NCBI GenBank assembly: GCA_033816765.1
Contig: CM066293.1
Span: 1,302,001 to 1,366,000, forward strand
Direction: 5' to 3'
DNA: 64,000 nt
Source of the DNA: Nothopassalora personata
Taxonomy: Eukaryota > Ascomycota > Dothideomycetes > Mycosphaerellales > Mycosphaerellaceae
Part shown: positions 10,084-22,319 of the stretch, piece after piece
Position numbering within the stretch: the stretch's first letter is position 1
How the letters are laid out: each line of letters starts with the position of its first letter
The notes under the pieces: model-generated
Databases searched by the model: none
Told to the model about the DNA's origin: nothing
Seen by the model: the letters and a program-made list of their open reading frames with translations, nothing else
Made by a program: the position numbers and the translations under genes

Positions 10084-11925
10084 GGGGTCTGCCGCGAAGA
10101 TTTCAGCAGAAGTGAGGGTCTGTTGAGGGATGTGTTGATGTTGTGCGTGCGTTACTTGATTCATTGGGTTCAGCGATGGCGTTGGGGATCATGGGATGCT
10201 TCACGATGAGCTCGAGAGGAGCGGACTGCATGGGCGGTGTTATGATGCCAGGTTGTGGCATGGTCGTCAGTCTTTTTCCTTGCGCTGAGGCATGCGACAC
10301 GGGAGGGAAACCATTGTTTGGTGTATAGAAGAGCGGCGAGATGAGATGCTGCTTACATACTACTTTCAACGAAGATATCAATCTACTGCTTGTTCATTTC
10401 ATGCCTACACCGTTGGTGTCCATGGTCTGGCTCTCGTATCGCACACGAGCAGGACGCTGCTTGCCTGCTCCTTCCGCCAGGAACATCGACATTTCTCTCT
10501 TCCTTCACTATCAGGCGACCTTGTTGTCGCCGTCTCTGCATTCTAGCGCACCAAATCTAACATCGTCTGCCCCTCGACTTCGTGATAGGCTCGCACCTTC
10601 TTGCGATCCTGCTGCGGCTAGATGTGAGAGATGCAGCACCTCCTCAACATCAGTGTCGATCTTGCCAACATCGTGCACTCGATCTGCTCTTTCAGGGGCC
10701 AGCCAAGATGATATGAGAGGCGTTACTACTTGGCTGCTAAGCATAAACATCTAACGTAAGTCCGAATATCATGCACAAAAGTGCGTTCGCTCGACTTCAC
10801 GCACGAGTCTGGCTCATGGAACGTCGCCGAGGTATTTTAACAGAACCATATGCCCCGCGCATCTGGATGGCCAAGCCATCTGGTCAGAAAGCCGAGAAAG
10901 CATACCTGCCACACAGCAGAACATCATGGTGGTAACAGGGATGTAGTCCAGCAGGAGATCTACAGTGTTCGAACGTGCCGACCCATGAGCATCACCTGCA
11001 GCTGGAAGACATGCACGCTTGATCGACTTGGCACGTGTAAGCTAACCTCCACAGCCAACGAAAGCCAGCCTTGTCGCCGTCAAGAATACCAAGCCGGAGA
11101 TCTGAGCCTTGTCGCGATGAATACCTAGGGCGGAGTTGGAAGTTCACATCGTTGCTCGCAGTACAGTGAACCAGCCAGCTCCACACCTTGATGCTCGAGC
11201 CTGGCAGAGAGACTCTCGGATTAATTCCGGATACGGCTCTTCATACAAAAGGAGACATCTCAGGCCCCATTATCCAGCATACTTTTGCGGTAGAAGACAT
11301 CTATGAAGCGTGGCACCCGGGTGTATCACGGTCATCATGGTCATAATAAATGCTGATCTACCACCATCTTGTCCGCGGCTGCTGTCTCTGCCTGCCAAGT
11401 CATGCATGGCTTAGTCTATAGACTATGTCCCCGTGGTTCAGCTTAACACTTCTTCATATGTAAGTTGTCCTTGGATAACCGGTAAAGATCTACAACGGTC
11501 ATGCTGTTGGACCATCTACTCCACACTTCTGCTCCTTCGCCTACAGGTGCGATATACATTCTTCGTGCATAGTCTAATCTGCAGTTCCAAGTACGCTTGG
11601 TCCCCTTGCGAGCTTATTCGACCAGACGAGCAAACCATAGACGCCATCCTCTGCCTCAGCGACAAAGTTTCCTTGGACTAGCACGCAACATACCAACGAA
11701 CGTATTGTCTTGGTATGAAGTCGAACGCACAGTCCGAGGCAGAGTAGATGTACGTGAAGTCTTCTCAACAATCAAAGAAATGGCAGGCCTTGATGTAGGC
11801 AGAACAGAAGATATAAAGCTACCGTTGGGCCTCTTCAAGTCAGCATTCTATGAGAGAACATTTCAACTTCGAGACATTGCACAAAGCACTTCAACACCCA
11901 CAGTCAGATTTCAGCGACCGTTACC
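10084..11925. other. Intergenic, no supported gene
   Basis: These 1.8 kb between mpe1 and the HsbA gene contain only short overlapping ORFs on both strands without recognisable domains. The bases before 11926 probably include the HsbA-gene promoter. Confidence 0.45.
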
Positions 11926-12447
11926 ATGGTCGCCATCAAGGACCTCGTCTACTTCATCGCTGTAGCCTCCGCCTACGTAGTCAAGCGCGACGCAGCCTCC
12001 ATTAACTCCGACCTGCGGGCCATCAATCAAGACACTCTCGATCTCAAAGCCGCAGCAGACCGCTTCAACAGCGGCCTCTTCGGTGCCCTTCCTGTCCAGA
12101 ACGCCGCCGACGACCTCGAGGCCACCATCAATGAGGCGACGGACACCGCCAATGCCTCCCAGCCAGTCAACGACTCCGAGGCTGCTTCCATCATCAACTA
12201 CATCAACACAACACTGTCGCCAAATGTTGATGCTACGCTGACCAGCATTGAGAACAAGAAGAACCAATTCACGAATGCTGGGTTGAAGGGCACGGTGCAG
12301 CAGACTTTGGCGACGTTGAGGCAGGATACGAATGAGTATGGGCAGGCTTTGTTGGCGAAGGCGCCGGCGAGTGCGCAAGCTGATGGAAACGCGGTATTGG
12401 CGAAGATTGACAATGATTTCGCTGAGACACAGGCGTTCTACGCTTAA
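11926..12447 (+). CDS. Secreted HsbA-type cell-wall galactomannoprotein
   Basis: A single-exon ORF of 173 aa starts with a hydrophobic signal peptide (about residues 1-18, MVAIKDLVYFIAVASA) followed by a dibasic KR that could be a processing site. The mature part is helical, with the pattern seen in hydrophobic surface-binding protein A / Mp1-like proteins: DLRAINQDTLDLKAAADRF, a central NASQPVNDSEAASIINYINT and a C-terminal LAKIDNDFAETQAFYA. HsbA proteins are secreted and bind hydrophobic surfaces or sit in the cell wall; Mp1 relatives bind lipids. There is no GPI signal. The start ATG at 11926 has a good context (ACCATGG). Confidence 0.88.
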   Translation: MVAIKDLVYFIAVASAYVVKRDAASINSDLRAINQDTLDLKAAADRFNSGLFGALPVQNAADDLEATINEATDTANASQPVNDSEAASIINYINTTLSPNVDATLTSIENKKNQFTNAGLKGTVQQTLATLRQDTNEYGQALLAKAPASAQADGNAVLAKIDNDFAETQAFYA

Positions 12448-12589
12448 AGAGAGGGTGGCGACAGCTTCGCATCAAGTTCTCTGATGAAATCACCTGATAT
12501 CTGCGTTATTGCTTACGCTTTCTGTGTTCGTTCCCTTTCAGCTTCAGCTCATCCACCAGTAACAACTCGATAACTTTCACTTCGGAGAT

Positions 12590-13030
12590 TGCTCGGTTCA
12601 GGGCGTCTGATCTTCTACAATGCCTCTCCACCTGTCCCATCCTTTGACCACATCTGCCCAGTAGGTCCTTCTTGCTAGGGTTTCGTCCTTCGCCACTGCG
12701 GAAAGTGTTGCGCGAGAACATAACAAGTCACTCCCGCCTGATTTTGGTATTTATTGAATTCTACTCGAAACTTGCTGAGGTGATGACTTGAGTCCATCGA
12801 TCCTACATGGGCGTAAACACCCTTGACGATGTTATCGATGCCCTCTTGCGAAGGGTGCTCTTGTCCTGTAGCTGCTGCCAGATCAGACAAGCACACCATC
12901 GCTTGTGAATGCGGATCGCAAGTGGTCTTCATCGGCTTCGTCCAGTGCCTGTACGAAGCGAAGGAGTGCATCCCTCGCAGCTTCGCCTGGAGTGGGACCT
13001 GGTCCGAGGTCGATTATTGTTTTATTGCCA
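12590..13030 (-). pseudogene. SnoaL-like (NTF2-fold) protein relic with three frameshifts
   Basis: Minus-strand pieces in different frames together match a small SnoaL-like protein. They are AARDALLRFVQALDEADEDH..FTSDGVLV (to about 12883), DLAAATGQEHPSQEGIDNIV..MDSSHHLSKFRVEF..TCYVLAQHF (about 12700-12885), FRSGEGRNPSKKDLL (about 12660-12700) and YWADVVKGWDRWRGIVEDQ (about 12600-12655). No GT..AG intron joins them, and the junctions need single-base shifts near 12880, 12700 and 12658, so the gene looks decayed. The intact family has a cone-shaped fold used by polyketide cyclases and dehydratases, and many fungal members have no known substrate. The N-terminal limit is uncertain. Sequence error would be an alternative, but three shifts make it unlikely. 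Confidence 0.7.
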
Positions 13031-13634
13031 TTGTGAGTGCAGTATACTGTGTTCAGATGCCGGATGCTATAGGTCAGCCACTCCCTGACGGGCACATAGT
13101 CTTTCTTGAAACCTGTACATATCGCATATCTCATAATTGCGTCCTAACCCCAATACCCTCGCGAGGGAAGTTACACGAAGGAGGATCGTCTGCATCGCCG
13201 TAGACCACTGCAGCACGAGAAAGACTGTCAAGAAAATGGCTGTATGTCGAGAACAATACTCATATTAGTCGTTGATCGCCAGATTCGATGATATTGTTGC
13301 CACTGGATGAGAAGAAGGAAGTGAAGCAAGTCGCGTACGCAGAGGCCATTTCAATCTGCGCTGCAAAAAGGTGCGGTATCTCGGGTTCTTGCACTGGCAT
13401 AATTCGTACCTCCACACATCAGGTACCAACTTCCCGTGTTGTTTCGTATGCTGATAGCAATCATGGTCATCTCCTCCGACAAAGTCTCCCTACAAAGTTC
13501 GATTTCTGAGGGACGCGTGGACGTCACGATCCCTGACCTGACTTTTCCGATCAGGGGTCATCGGCAACAGCGGTCCGAACATTGGACTTCCCTCGGATAT
13601 CGACATGAAAGACAAAAGGTAATCAACCTTGGTG

Positions 13635-14873
13635 ATGGGCGAGCAATATGATGATTGGGGCAATCCGATCGTCAAGCCTCGCTATGAGCCACGAGATCAG
13701 AGCTTCATTGGTACCCTGAGGCACTACTTCACACTCGCACTCAGACGACATCGAGCACTCCTCGCCACAGTGCTGTTTGCACTATGTCTATTGTTCTATT
13801 GGGACGCTGCACCAAAGCGTGCTCCCAAAGAAACTCCCACAGACTGGAGCCGGTTTGCTTATGTGCAGTGAGCTGCCCTCTCTTGCTGATAGCGAAGCTT
13901 CTGCTGACCATCGCACAGATACGTGACAGATAATCACAACCTTTGCAACTCGTACATGGTTTTCGAGGCACTCCATCGATATGGAAGCAAAGCAGAGCGT
14001 GTGATGCTATACCCAGATGAATGGGACCTTGAAGATGAATCGCCACAAGACCGAAACAGCCAACTTTTGATCCGAGCACAAAAGCTATGGAACGTCAAGC
14101 TTCGCCCTGTGTCGCTGCTCGATACCGACGGCAAAGCACAGCCTGGAACACTCAATGCACCCAGCTCATGGGCGACATCTATAACGAAGTTGCGCGCCTT
14201 CGAGCTTGGTGAGTACGATAGAGTTCTGCACATCGACAGCGACATTACTCTGCTTCAGCACATGGACGAGCTTTTCCTGGCACCGAAGGCGCAGATCGCG
14301 ATGCCACGAGCGTACTGGTCTGTCGACAAGAAGCCGAGCGATTGGCAGCTCACCAGCCTCTTGATGCTAATTGAGCCGAATCCATTGGAACTGCGCAATT
14401 TCATCGATATCCTCATGTCATGGAAGTTGAAGCCCGGCTTCCAAGTAGGCAGAAACTACGACATGGACCTACTCAATCATCGCTTTGGCGCATCCGCGAT
14501 GGTCCTACCACATAGGCCATACGCAATGCTGAGCGCTGAGTTCCGCAAACACGACCACTCGGCGTACCTGGGCACGATCAATGGACCACGAGCTCTGCAG
14601 TCAAAGTACGAATGGGATCCTGACCGCGCTCTTGCTGAGGCGAAGCTTGTCCATTTCAGCGACTGGCCGCTGCCTAAGCCCTGGGTGATGTGGCCTAATG
14701 AAGGCGTGGCAGAAATGCAGCCGGACTGCGATGGAAAGCCCGATTGTCGAGACCGGACCGTGTGGAAGAGCTTGTATGATGATTTCAGGAAGCGTCGGAA
14801 GGATCTTTGTAGGATCCTGAGCGTTCCAGCACCTGCATGGAGTGATCTGAAGAACAAGACTGCTCCAGCATGA
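13635..14873 (+). CDS. Type II membrane glycosyltransferase, GT8/glycogenin-like (Gnt1 type)
   Basis: Exons 13635-13867 and 13919-14873 flank a 51-nt intron (GTGAGC..GCACAG), giving 395 aa. A short cytoplasmic N-terminus is followed by one signal anchor at about residues 40-56 (ALLATVLFALCLLFYW) and a lumenal catalytic domain. The Asp-x-Asp metal and nucleotide-sugar motif is in RVLHIDSDITLL. Later conserved parts include GFQVGRNYDMDLLNHRFG and LVHFSDWPLPKPW. Family members transfer sugars from nucleotide donors in the Golgi; fungal Gnt1-type enzymes add GlcNAc to N-glycans. The exact donor and acceptor are not determined. The upstream TTG and GTG codons are in frame, but 13635 is the first ATG. 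Confidence 0.87.
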
Positions 14874-16946
14874 AGTGTAGACGTGGCAGATGTATATACG
14901 ACCACTTCATCAGGCCACGGCCGATGGCTTGATTCGTTCGGAACGTGCCGCTCGCCGCTGCGCTAGCCAAATCTCTGAGACGCGCGTTCCTTCGCGTTCT
15001 TCTAACATAACAACATCTCGCCACTTATATGCATCTTCATCAGCCCAACATCGACTCCATCGGGTTTTAGCAACCTGCTTGCGCGTTTCTTCGATCTTGC
15101 TTCGACAACCTGCCAGAAACTGAGCTCTAGGTGCATTCAGCTACTCTGCTTAGGGTGGTCCGCAGCTAGGCTTGCCTACACTCATCGAACGCATCCGTCT
15201 ACGTCCTCAAGTCTTATGTTCACGCAGCTTTAGCATCAGTCTTTTGCACCTGGAATCGGTTCAGCCAAGTCAGAACGATCCGTAGTGCTCGGAAGGGTTA
15301 CCTGATCATACCACTTGTGGACTCTGGCCCACTTCCTTTGCTTATCCTCTGCGATGAGCTCGTTTGGTATGTCAACCATCGCGTATGGCTCGTCGCAAGG
15401 TCCCGAAGATAGGTAACGATCAAGACTGTAGGTGTTCCTCGATTTTTTTGCTTTTCTTGGTTCGACAACATCACTTGGCACCAGCATATACGGCATGGCG
15501 GCTGATGGATCAGCTCCTTCAGTCCCGGTCGAAGCGCTTGCACAGGGTTGAACTTCTGTCTAGATTGACTATGGTCTTCGAGGCGCCACTCCGCCCAAGT
15601 CCAATGACCGCGAGCGAGGGACTTGGCTCTGCGAAGTCAGACAGAAGTAAGCAGAGCAACCCGCGTACATCATATATCTTTCGCGCTTTGCATACTCCAT
15701 TTTGCAGACCTTGAACTTCCTATCGAAGATACCGCTACACTTGCATTGTCCCCGAGGTAACACACGGAATCGAGATCCCAACGTCGAGCAACAAGTCGAG
15801 AACGTGAGGCTCTGCGGGTCTGTAAATGTCGATCACAACCCGAATCATGCTATTATTCTGGGCAGCCAATCAGGGTATTGTAAACGATCCGGGTACCATA
15901 TCCCGCCAAGACAACTGCACTGTCAAGAATACATCTCTTCCAAGACAGGCCTTGATCAGCATTTGCAGACGTCCAGGGTCGAGCAAGCTATGTTGCTTGA
16001 TAGTGTCAAGTCGTCAGCCTGTTGCCAGTTCTGGCGGCGCAACTACTCCTCCGATCCCAGCTGGAAAGGTCTGGCTTGCAGAAAGGCTCTTTGCTAGGTG
16101 GCTGGTCGATGCCTGCGGGGCTATCCCCGAAGACTGCTGATAGCCTGTGTTGTTCAATCGCCATGAACGTCGCCTCCTTCAAGGACTGGCCGCTACCCTA
16201 CATCGCAGGCCTTTCACCTCCTAGTTCTTCTGGATATCACGACTGCAACGCTCCCTTGAAGAAGAGCAAGGCCGAGATCGAATGATACCGAGTAACGAAA
16301 GAAGTTCCGCGCTCATGATAGACCAAGCACCAATGAGACCGGATCTTTACTTATCATCCCGGTGTGGCTTGAAGCTTGGCTTGTCTGCTCTCGTCGCGAT
16401 GCGGCATGATGCGGGGGCCATTGACCGGTGCTGTCAAGAATGCAGCAATTGCAACACAAGATCTTATAAGATCCTAATCCAACTTGCTGTATGCGGTGGT
16501 ACAGATGTTGTCATAGATGTTCAGGATATCTGCCCGTGTTGCAAGCAGCAACTTTTGTGTAGTATGTAGAGTCTAGCATGTGCGGCTGGACTGCATATGC
16601 GGGCAGGATTTCACTGGTAGAACTTTGACCGCGTAATGTCGCTTGCTCAGCAGGGCAGTATCTGGACCAGTTTCTCGTTTCCTTTCAGATCTACGTCTCA
16701 TTCAACATTTCCTCGACACTGTGATGAGACGGAAGGCCAGGTCCAAAGGTCCGTAAGAAAACCAAGACACGCCAACGACAAAGCTTGTCGAAAAGGGCCA
16801 CTCCGCCACGTTCCCTCGTCTGTTTCAAGCTCGGAACTCCCAGGCTCTTGAGTCCAGGCAAACAAATTCAGCCAACTTCATCAACTGCTTCGACAGAAAT
16901 TTGTGTCGCCAGTATCATGTGAATGTGACAGCGTGAGCTTCTAGAA
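14874..16946. other. Intergenic, with weak possible coding remnants
   Basis: No gene is clearly supported over 2.07 kb. On the minus strand, 15236-15496 is open and codes for a charged peptide ending QVTLPSTTDRSDLAEPIPGA, and adjacent frames up to about 15650 also look somewhat coding. This could be the 3' end of an unrecognised or decayed gene. On the plus strand, 16022-16285 is open without recognisable motifs. The last 300 bases probably serve as promoter and leader of the ankyrin gene. Confidence 0.35.
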
Positions 16947-19517
16947 ATGTATGCTCTCCAGGATCGAGCAGGCGATCAGCCCGCGCCAGATCGCGAACCT
17001 GGTCGGGACGTGGGCAGACAGGATAACGGCGCGAAGCCGAAGACATCTGTGGCCACGCGCAAGAAGTTCCCAGCGAAGATATTGGGGCCTGGCCAGAGTA
17101 TCTTCCACAATTACGAGTGGGAACCACCGAAACAGAATGATGGAGAAGGCACCAAGATAGCTCGAGGCAGGAAACCGTACGAATGGACGCCGGAACGATC
17201 CAGACAGCTCATCAAGCTCATCATACATACTGACTTGCCCTTCGATGATGTGACCAAGATCATGCGAGACGCCGATGGCGAGGGTCCATCGTGAGTGATG
17301 TTTGTGATGCCGACTTCGACCCAGCCGTTGTACTAATCTGTCTTCACCAGCGAGAGTACGTGTCGTAATCACTGGCATGATATCTTCGGATACAGACCGG
17401 ACGAGGCCCGACTGAAGAACCCAGAAGGTCGTGAGGTCCGTCGGAGTAAGCTGCTACGAGCTTTCTATAGAGACAACAGCACTGCCTCGCCAGACACGCG
17501 TGGGAGCGAGCCCGACCTTGGTCGCGATGTACCTGTCGATGCTGATTCCAGTCCGGCGGCATCAAGCAATGCATCTGTCCAATACCCGAACGGCATGATA
17601 GATGGGGATAGCAATGTTGCAATCAGCCAGGCTGACGATGATATGTACTACGGGTTTTCGAACAATCCACAGATGACTCTCACACCACCCGAAGAACAAC
17701 AGGACTTCCGGAACGTTCAGTACGGGTTCCCATCTACCTCACACGCACGATTGCCATCTGTAGTGGAGGAAGGGCCAGCAGGGACTCCTGACACGAAACG
17801 CGAGCAGGCATCTCCTGCCAACACATTCACTCCGACACCCGACTCTACTGTAGCACAAATCGAACAAAAGGAGGACCTTCCACCAGGTTTCATCAATTGG
17901 TTCAGGAGGACTTCGATCGGGAGCAGCTTCTTCACAGAGGGCCGACACCAGTCTGTCGCTGGAAGTCTTGCTACCTCGCGGCGGCGCAGCTATCAACCTA
18001 ACAGGAGCTCTATCGCTACCATCAGTCAACCTCTGTCGTCAAATGCAATCCTGAATATTCTGGAGAACTCAGATACTACGACCACGATCCAAGCTGGCCA
18101 TATCGAGAAGCTAATCGACCGCGGTGCTGATATCAATGCTTGTAACGCGAAAGGCGAGACGCCATTACACCTGGCGATGCGCCTTGGCAACATCGTTGTA
18201 TTCTCGGCTTTGCTGGCTCGTGGAGCTAACCCCAACGCGCGCACGAAGACTGGCGAGAGCATCTGGACCTACGGCAGGAATGCATCCAAACAGACCCTCG
18301 ATCCCAACAAGCAGTATGTCGATAAGGATCAGCAACGTCTTGATACCATGATCTGCGCCCACATAGAGTTTCTCAAAGCAACGAGCCAGTTCAATCGTGA
18401 TCTGGTCACCGAAAGCAAAAGCAAAAAGCTGGCAAGCAAGCACAATACATCTTCAGCGACGGATCAAAAACGGCGGCGAAGCTCTGCCACATCCTCTTGC
18501 TCAGCAGCTCCTACAGTCTTGCCTTGGAGCATGACGGCGTATGGCACAGGAAGTAGTAGCAAGAGGCAGAAGAAACCCCGTTCAGTCGACGCGAATCTGA
18601 CGCAACAGACACAAGGCCGGGGATCCTCACTGGGTGAGAGTGTACAGTCACATGAGACGGAGTCCAGTAGGCCCAGGATGCACAAAGCTAACAGTTCGCC
18701 TTCGCCCAACACAGACACGGACACCTCCCAGCATTGGTCAACGTCTGCTCCTTCATCTGACAGCAAAAGGCTAAGCTGGGGCATGTCTTGGCTATCCAGG
18801 AAATCACAGTCTGGAGGAAATCCTTACATGTCCAACATAACAACGCAAATGCCAGCGACGCAACAGGACTCATACAGTCTCGAGAATACGTCACCTCATA
18901 CCAGCTTTATTGCCAATGCATTTGATGGGCAGCCGATAGCATCCACCGAGGCCCAATTGCAGGACTGGCACTTCCCCGATCCTTCCGCTCTGCGGATGCA
19001 GACCTACTATGGCGATACTGCAGAACTAGTCGCTTTCCCCAACAGCCTTGCTACCACTGATCAGAACAACATACCTTACGACTACTCTGGAGACATCACA
19101 CCAACGCAGTCTTTGATACTGGATCCGACCACGCAATTAGGGCAACAAGGGGCTGCCATGTATGGTGCGCCTCCATCTCACCCGGGCCCGGACTTCAACG
19201 ATATCACATATAACCAATTGAGCTATGGTCCACCTCCACCGGCGATCAATACGGAAACTGGCAATACTAGCATCGGTTCCGTCGGCAACGCGCTCGACCA
19301 AGCAAGTCTCCAGCACTCTCTAATGTCCACAATAGGTCAGGAGCCCTCGTGGGAAGCGAGGTATAGAGCGCTTGAGCAGCAGATGGAGCAGCAAAGACAG
19401 CAGTATGAACAGCAAAGGCAGCAGACAGAACTCTTGCAGAGGCAATTGGCTCATCAAAGTGCGTGGCTTGACTCTACGATGTACAACTGGGATGGTCCCG
19501 CCGGTCCTGCGACTTGA
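16947..19517 (+). CDS. Ankyrin-repeat protein with N-terminal Myb/Clr5-like domain
   Basis: Exons 16947-17290 and 17351-19517 are joined over a 60-nt intron (GTGAGT..CACCAG), giving 836 aa. Residues about 70-140 (YEWTPERSRQLIKLIIHTDL .. STCRNHWHDIFGYRP) form a short helical domain similar to the SANT/Myb-like or Clr5 domains of fungal regulators. Ankyrin repeats lie at about 345-420 (IEKLIDRGADINACNAKGETPLHLAMRLGN, LLARGANPNARTKTG). The rest is Ser/Thr/Gln-rich and disordered, and the C-terminus (about 787-822) is a Gln-rich coiled coil (EQQMEQQRQQYEQQRQQ). The combination suggests a nuclear scaffold or regulator, but this is inference and no named orthologue is recognised. It converges with the MFS gene. 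Confidence 0.85.
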
Positions 19518-19766
19518 AGGCTCAAAGATACAACACCTCCACGAGCTCGCTCGGATGAGACGGTGTTATCATCCTCGACGAATGAATGCCCAGCCGATTA
19601 CACCCAATGCCAAGAGACATTTACACCATAATGCGAGAAGGGGTAATCCAGCACCACCATGTCTACAACTCTGCAGGATGGCCATGCCGTTCATCATATC
19701 TACAGCCACGTCTGGGGCATCGCCGCACGTGTCTCCTCATCCGCTTTCACACCAGGATGTATCCCT

Positions 19767-21385
19767 CTACAAAAGCCAGCCATCTATGCATAACGCCATC
19801 GGTATAGCGCTCACTCCACAAAGGATACCCATGCACAACATTGCGGTCTTCCAACCTGCAGCTTCCGCTATGGAACCAGATAAGATCGGACCCAGTGTAT
19901 TGCCCAAAGCCCAGGCCCAGTTGAAGTGCGCATACGCTTGTGCATAGTAGCCACGCCCCACAATCTTGCTGAGAAGAATGCCGGCGTCCAGTGTCTCCAG
20001 CTTTGTCGCCCGACCAGTGATCTCGGCAAAGAGTGGCTCCAGTATGAGCGTCAAGCAACTGCCGATGATCACGAGCAGGGCGCACAGCAAGATTTTGTGG
20101 TAGATACTGTTCTCATCGACCAATCGGAGCAGGATCAAGGCTGGACAGATCATTGCGAAAGCGGCTGCTGTGACCCATCGTCCACCGTGGCTGTCGGTGA
20201 ACTTGCCGACGAGAGGCCCAAAGAGTGATGGCAGCGACAGTGGCAAGAAGACGAGTCCGCCACCTTCAGAATCCCAGCCAAAGACTTTGTGAACAGCCAT
20301 TGGCAGCACAGTCTCGAAGCCAGTGTATACCATAGCGAGTGCCATGACACCCCAGATTGCCATGATGAAACGTGGTGAGAAAAGGAGTCGGAGCATTACT
20401 GGAAGTCGACTTACCGTAGATGACGGGCAAGTGGACGTTACCAGGGAGGTGTCGTCTGGAGTAGAGCTTATGGTATCGGTAAGCGTCACCTCGGTGGCCG
20501 CCGTCTTCTCGATGTCTGGACCGGCGTTCGGTGCGAGCACATGAGGCTTCAGGGGCTTCAGCGACTCGGTTGACTGTGCCGTGCGGACTGCTTTCTGCAC
20601 CGTCCTCTCTTTCATGATCAGGCGTAGCAGAATATCGACCGATAATATGCCGGTGATGAGACCGAAGACGGCGTGGTAGCCAGATTTCGCGAAGACGACG
20701 CCTCCAAGTAATGGTCCAGTCAGATTGCCAAGGTTAAGTGCAATGCCGATGTAGCCGCTGTATTCTATCATGCATCAGCAACACATCTTTCATGGTATTA
20801 AGTGGCAGTCCTTACCTCCAATGCGGGTGCGGCCTACCAGGTCAACAAGGATGGCAAGGCCGGTCATCCAGACGATGGTGCTGGCGAAGCCTTGTAGTAC
20901 TCGAGCGATGACCTGGACGACGAGGCCATTCGACTTGATGTAGGGTGCAAGCCATAGGAGGCCCGTGGTTATCAGGAGGACCAGCAAGCCAAGCAGGAAT
21001 GGAGTTCGGCGTGATGTGCTGCGATCAGTGTAGTATCCCCATGGCACTGTTGCGCGTCAGCTTGTGTGTATTTGCCGATTGTTGACCAATGCTGTTTTTG
21101 CCCTCTCTCCCTTTTGCCACCAGCATCGGCACCTTTTCCCTTAAGACAGCCAGCACCTATCCACTTACCCGAGCTCACGAAGCATCCGATGCCGAAGGAT
21201 CCCAACAATATAGCAACCCAAAGCTGCACCTTCCCCTTGTCGACTTGCTTCTCCAGTGCAGACGGCGCCACCGGCACGATGGCCGCGTAGAGGAAGGAGT
21301 CCGTGTAAATTGCATAGGATATCACGAAGGTAATGAAGGCTTTCGAGGTACGCAAGGCATGGTAGCCGCCTTTAACATGCGCCAT
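19767..21385 (-). CDS. MFS transporter, DHA1/vesicular-amine-transporter (SLC18)-like
   Basis: Three exons (21169-21385, 20816-21046, 19767-20764) with introns of 122 nt (GTAAGT..CAACAG) and 51 nt (GTAAGG..GATAG) give 481 aa. The first half has five to six hydrophobic helices with a PWGYYTDRSTSRRTPFLLG motif, which corresponds to the classical MFS loop 2-3 motif. A long cytoplasmic loop (ESLKPLKPHVLAPNAG..) precedes the second half (FIMAIWGVMALAMVYTGFE, GPLVGKFTDSHGGRWVT), where motif A recurs. C-terminal helices follow the ALGNTLGPILSGSIAEAAGW motif. The arrangement matches fungal SLC18-like drug or amine proton antiporters of the plasma or vacuolar membrane. The substrate is unknown. The stop at 19767 lies 250 nt from the stop of the convergent ankyrin gene. 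Confidence 0.9.
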
Positions 21386-22319
21386 GATGGCGGAGGCGTC
21401 GAACGGTGGTCGGTAGGGTGCTTCATAAGTGTGAGTCTAGCGTATCAGTTGCTGAAGTCACTCGGAAGTGAAGGTGGGTTTTCGTTGAGCACGTTTCAGG
21501 ACTCGCCGTCGCGTTGTGCCTTCCTCTTTTGATCTTTGCGTGAGGTCACAGCTTCTTCTTAAGTAACGGCCATGCATGAGGTGACATATCCGACCAAGGC
21601 GTTGATGGTAAGGATGCCTCTCGTGGATCTAAAATACTCTTGCTTCGGGACAGTAGAATCACGGCACAGTCTTCATCTTGCCTGCAAATTCATCTTGCCT
21701 GCAAATTCATCTTGCCTGCAAGATGGGCTTCTACGTTGACCTTCCAAACTTATAGCGCCATCATCGACCTTGCCTTGAGTCGTCACCGTGAGTGAAGGCG
21801 TGACGCTCTTTCCTTCGAGCGTGCAGCCACCGCCCCTGTAACGCATAACCAACTCAAGCAGGCACATCTCCGGATCCGACCCGAGTCTTGCGCGTCACGA
21901 TGCTGCAACATGACCTCAGCCAAACGTGTTGTGAGCTGGAGAGGCAGGTACATCGTGCTCAGAAGCCATCATTACTGAAATCTCAGGAAGTCAGAAGCCA
22001 TAGCGTCAGCATAACGGACGACACCACGACAATGAAACGACCCATACTTTCCATTCAGCACCATCGCCAGCGCAGTCTCAGCTGGGGCGACGATCACCCG
22101 GCGCGCTTGCCGCCCTGTTTGGACGGGAATCGAGACCAAAGGAGACCTCTCAAAAATGGAATGTTCCATCATCACTACACATACATCATTATTACAATCC
22201 TAACCCATAATCCCTACATATGTATTGTCCAGCCTGTTGCTTTCGATCGCCGCGCCTCGCGCCTGTGTTCGCCATCTGGTGTGTCATTCTGTACCGTGGT
22301 TGCTGTAGTCTTGCTGGAG
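21386..22319. other. Intergenic with a small tandem repeat
   Basis: These 934 bases separate the start of the MFS gene from the stop of the HAM1-like gene. They contain the 17-bp minisatellite listed separately and no recognisable coding sequence. Confidence 0.5.
21674..21721 (+). repeat. 17-bp tandem repeat, about 2.8 copies
   Basis: CATCTTGCCTGCAAATT is repeated head to tail: two full copies and most of a third, identical where they overlap. The repeat lies upstream of the MFS gene. No function can be assigned. Confidence 0.9.

Noticed and set aside
9625..10164. His-rich minus-strand ORF antisense to mpe1
   Set aside because: It is the mirror of the Met/Asn-rich repeats (ATG read backwards as CAT, His) and has no independent support.
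11926..14873. HsbA gene, SnoaL relic and GT8 gene as a biosynthetic cluster
   Set aside because: No core synthase or regulator is adjacent; the three are of unrelated function.
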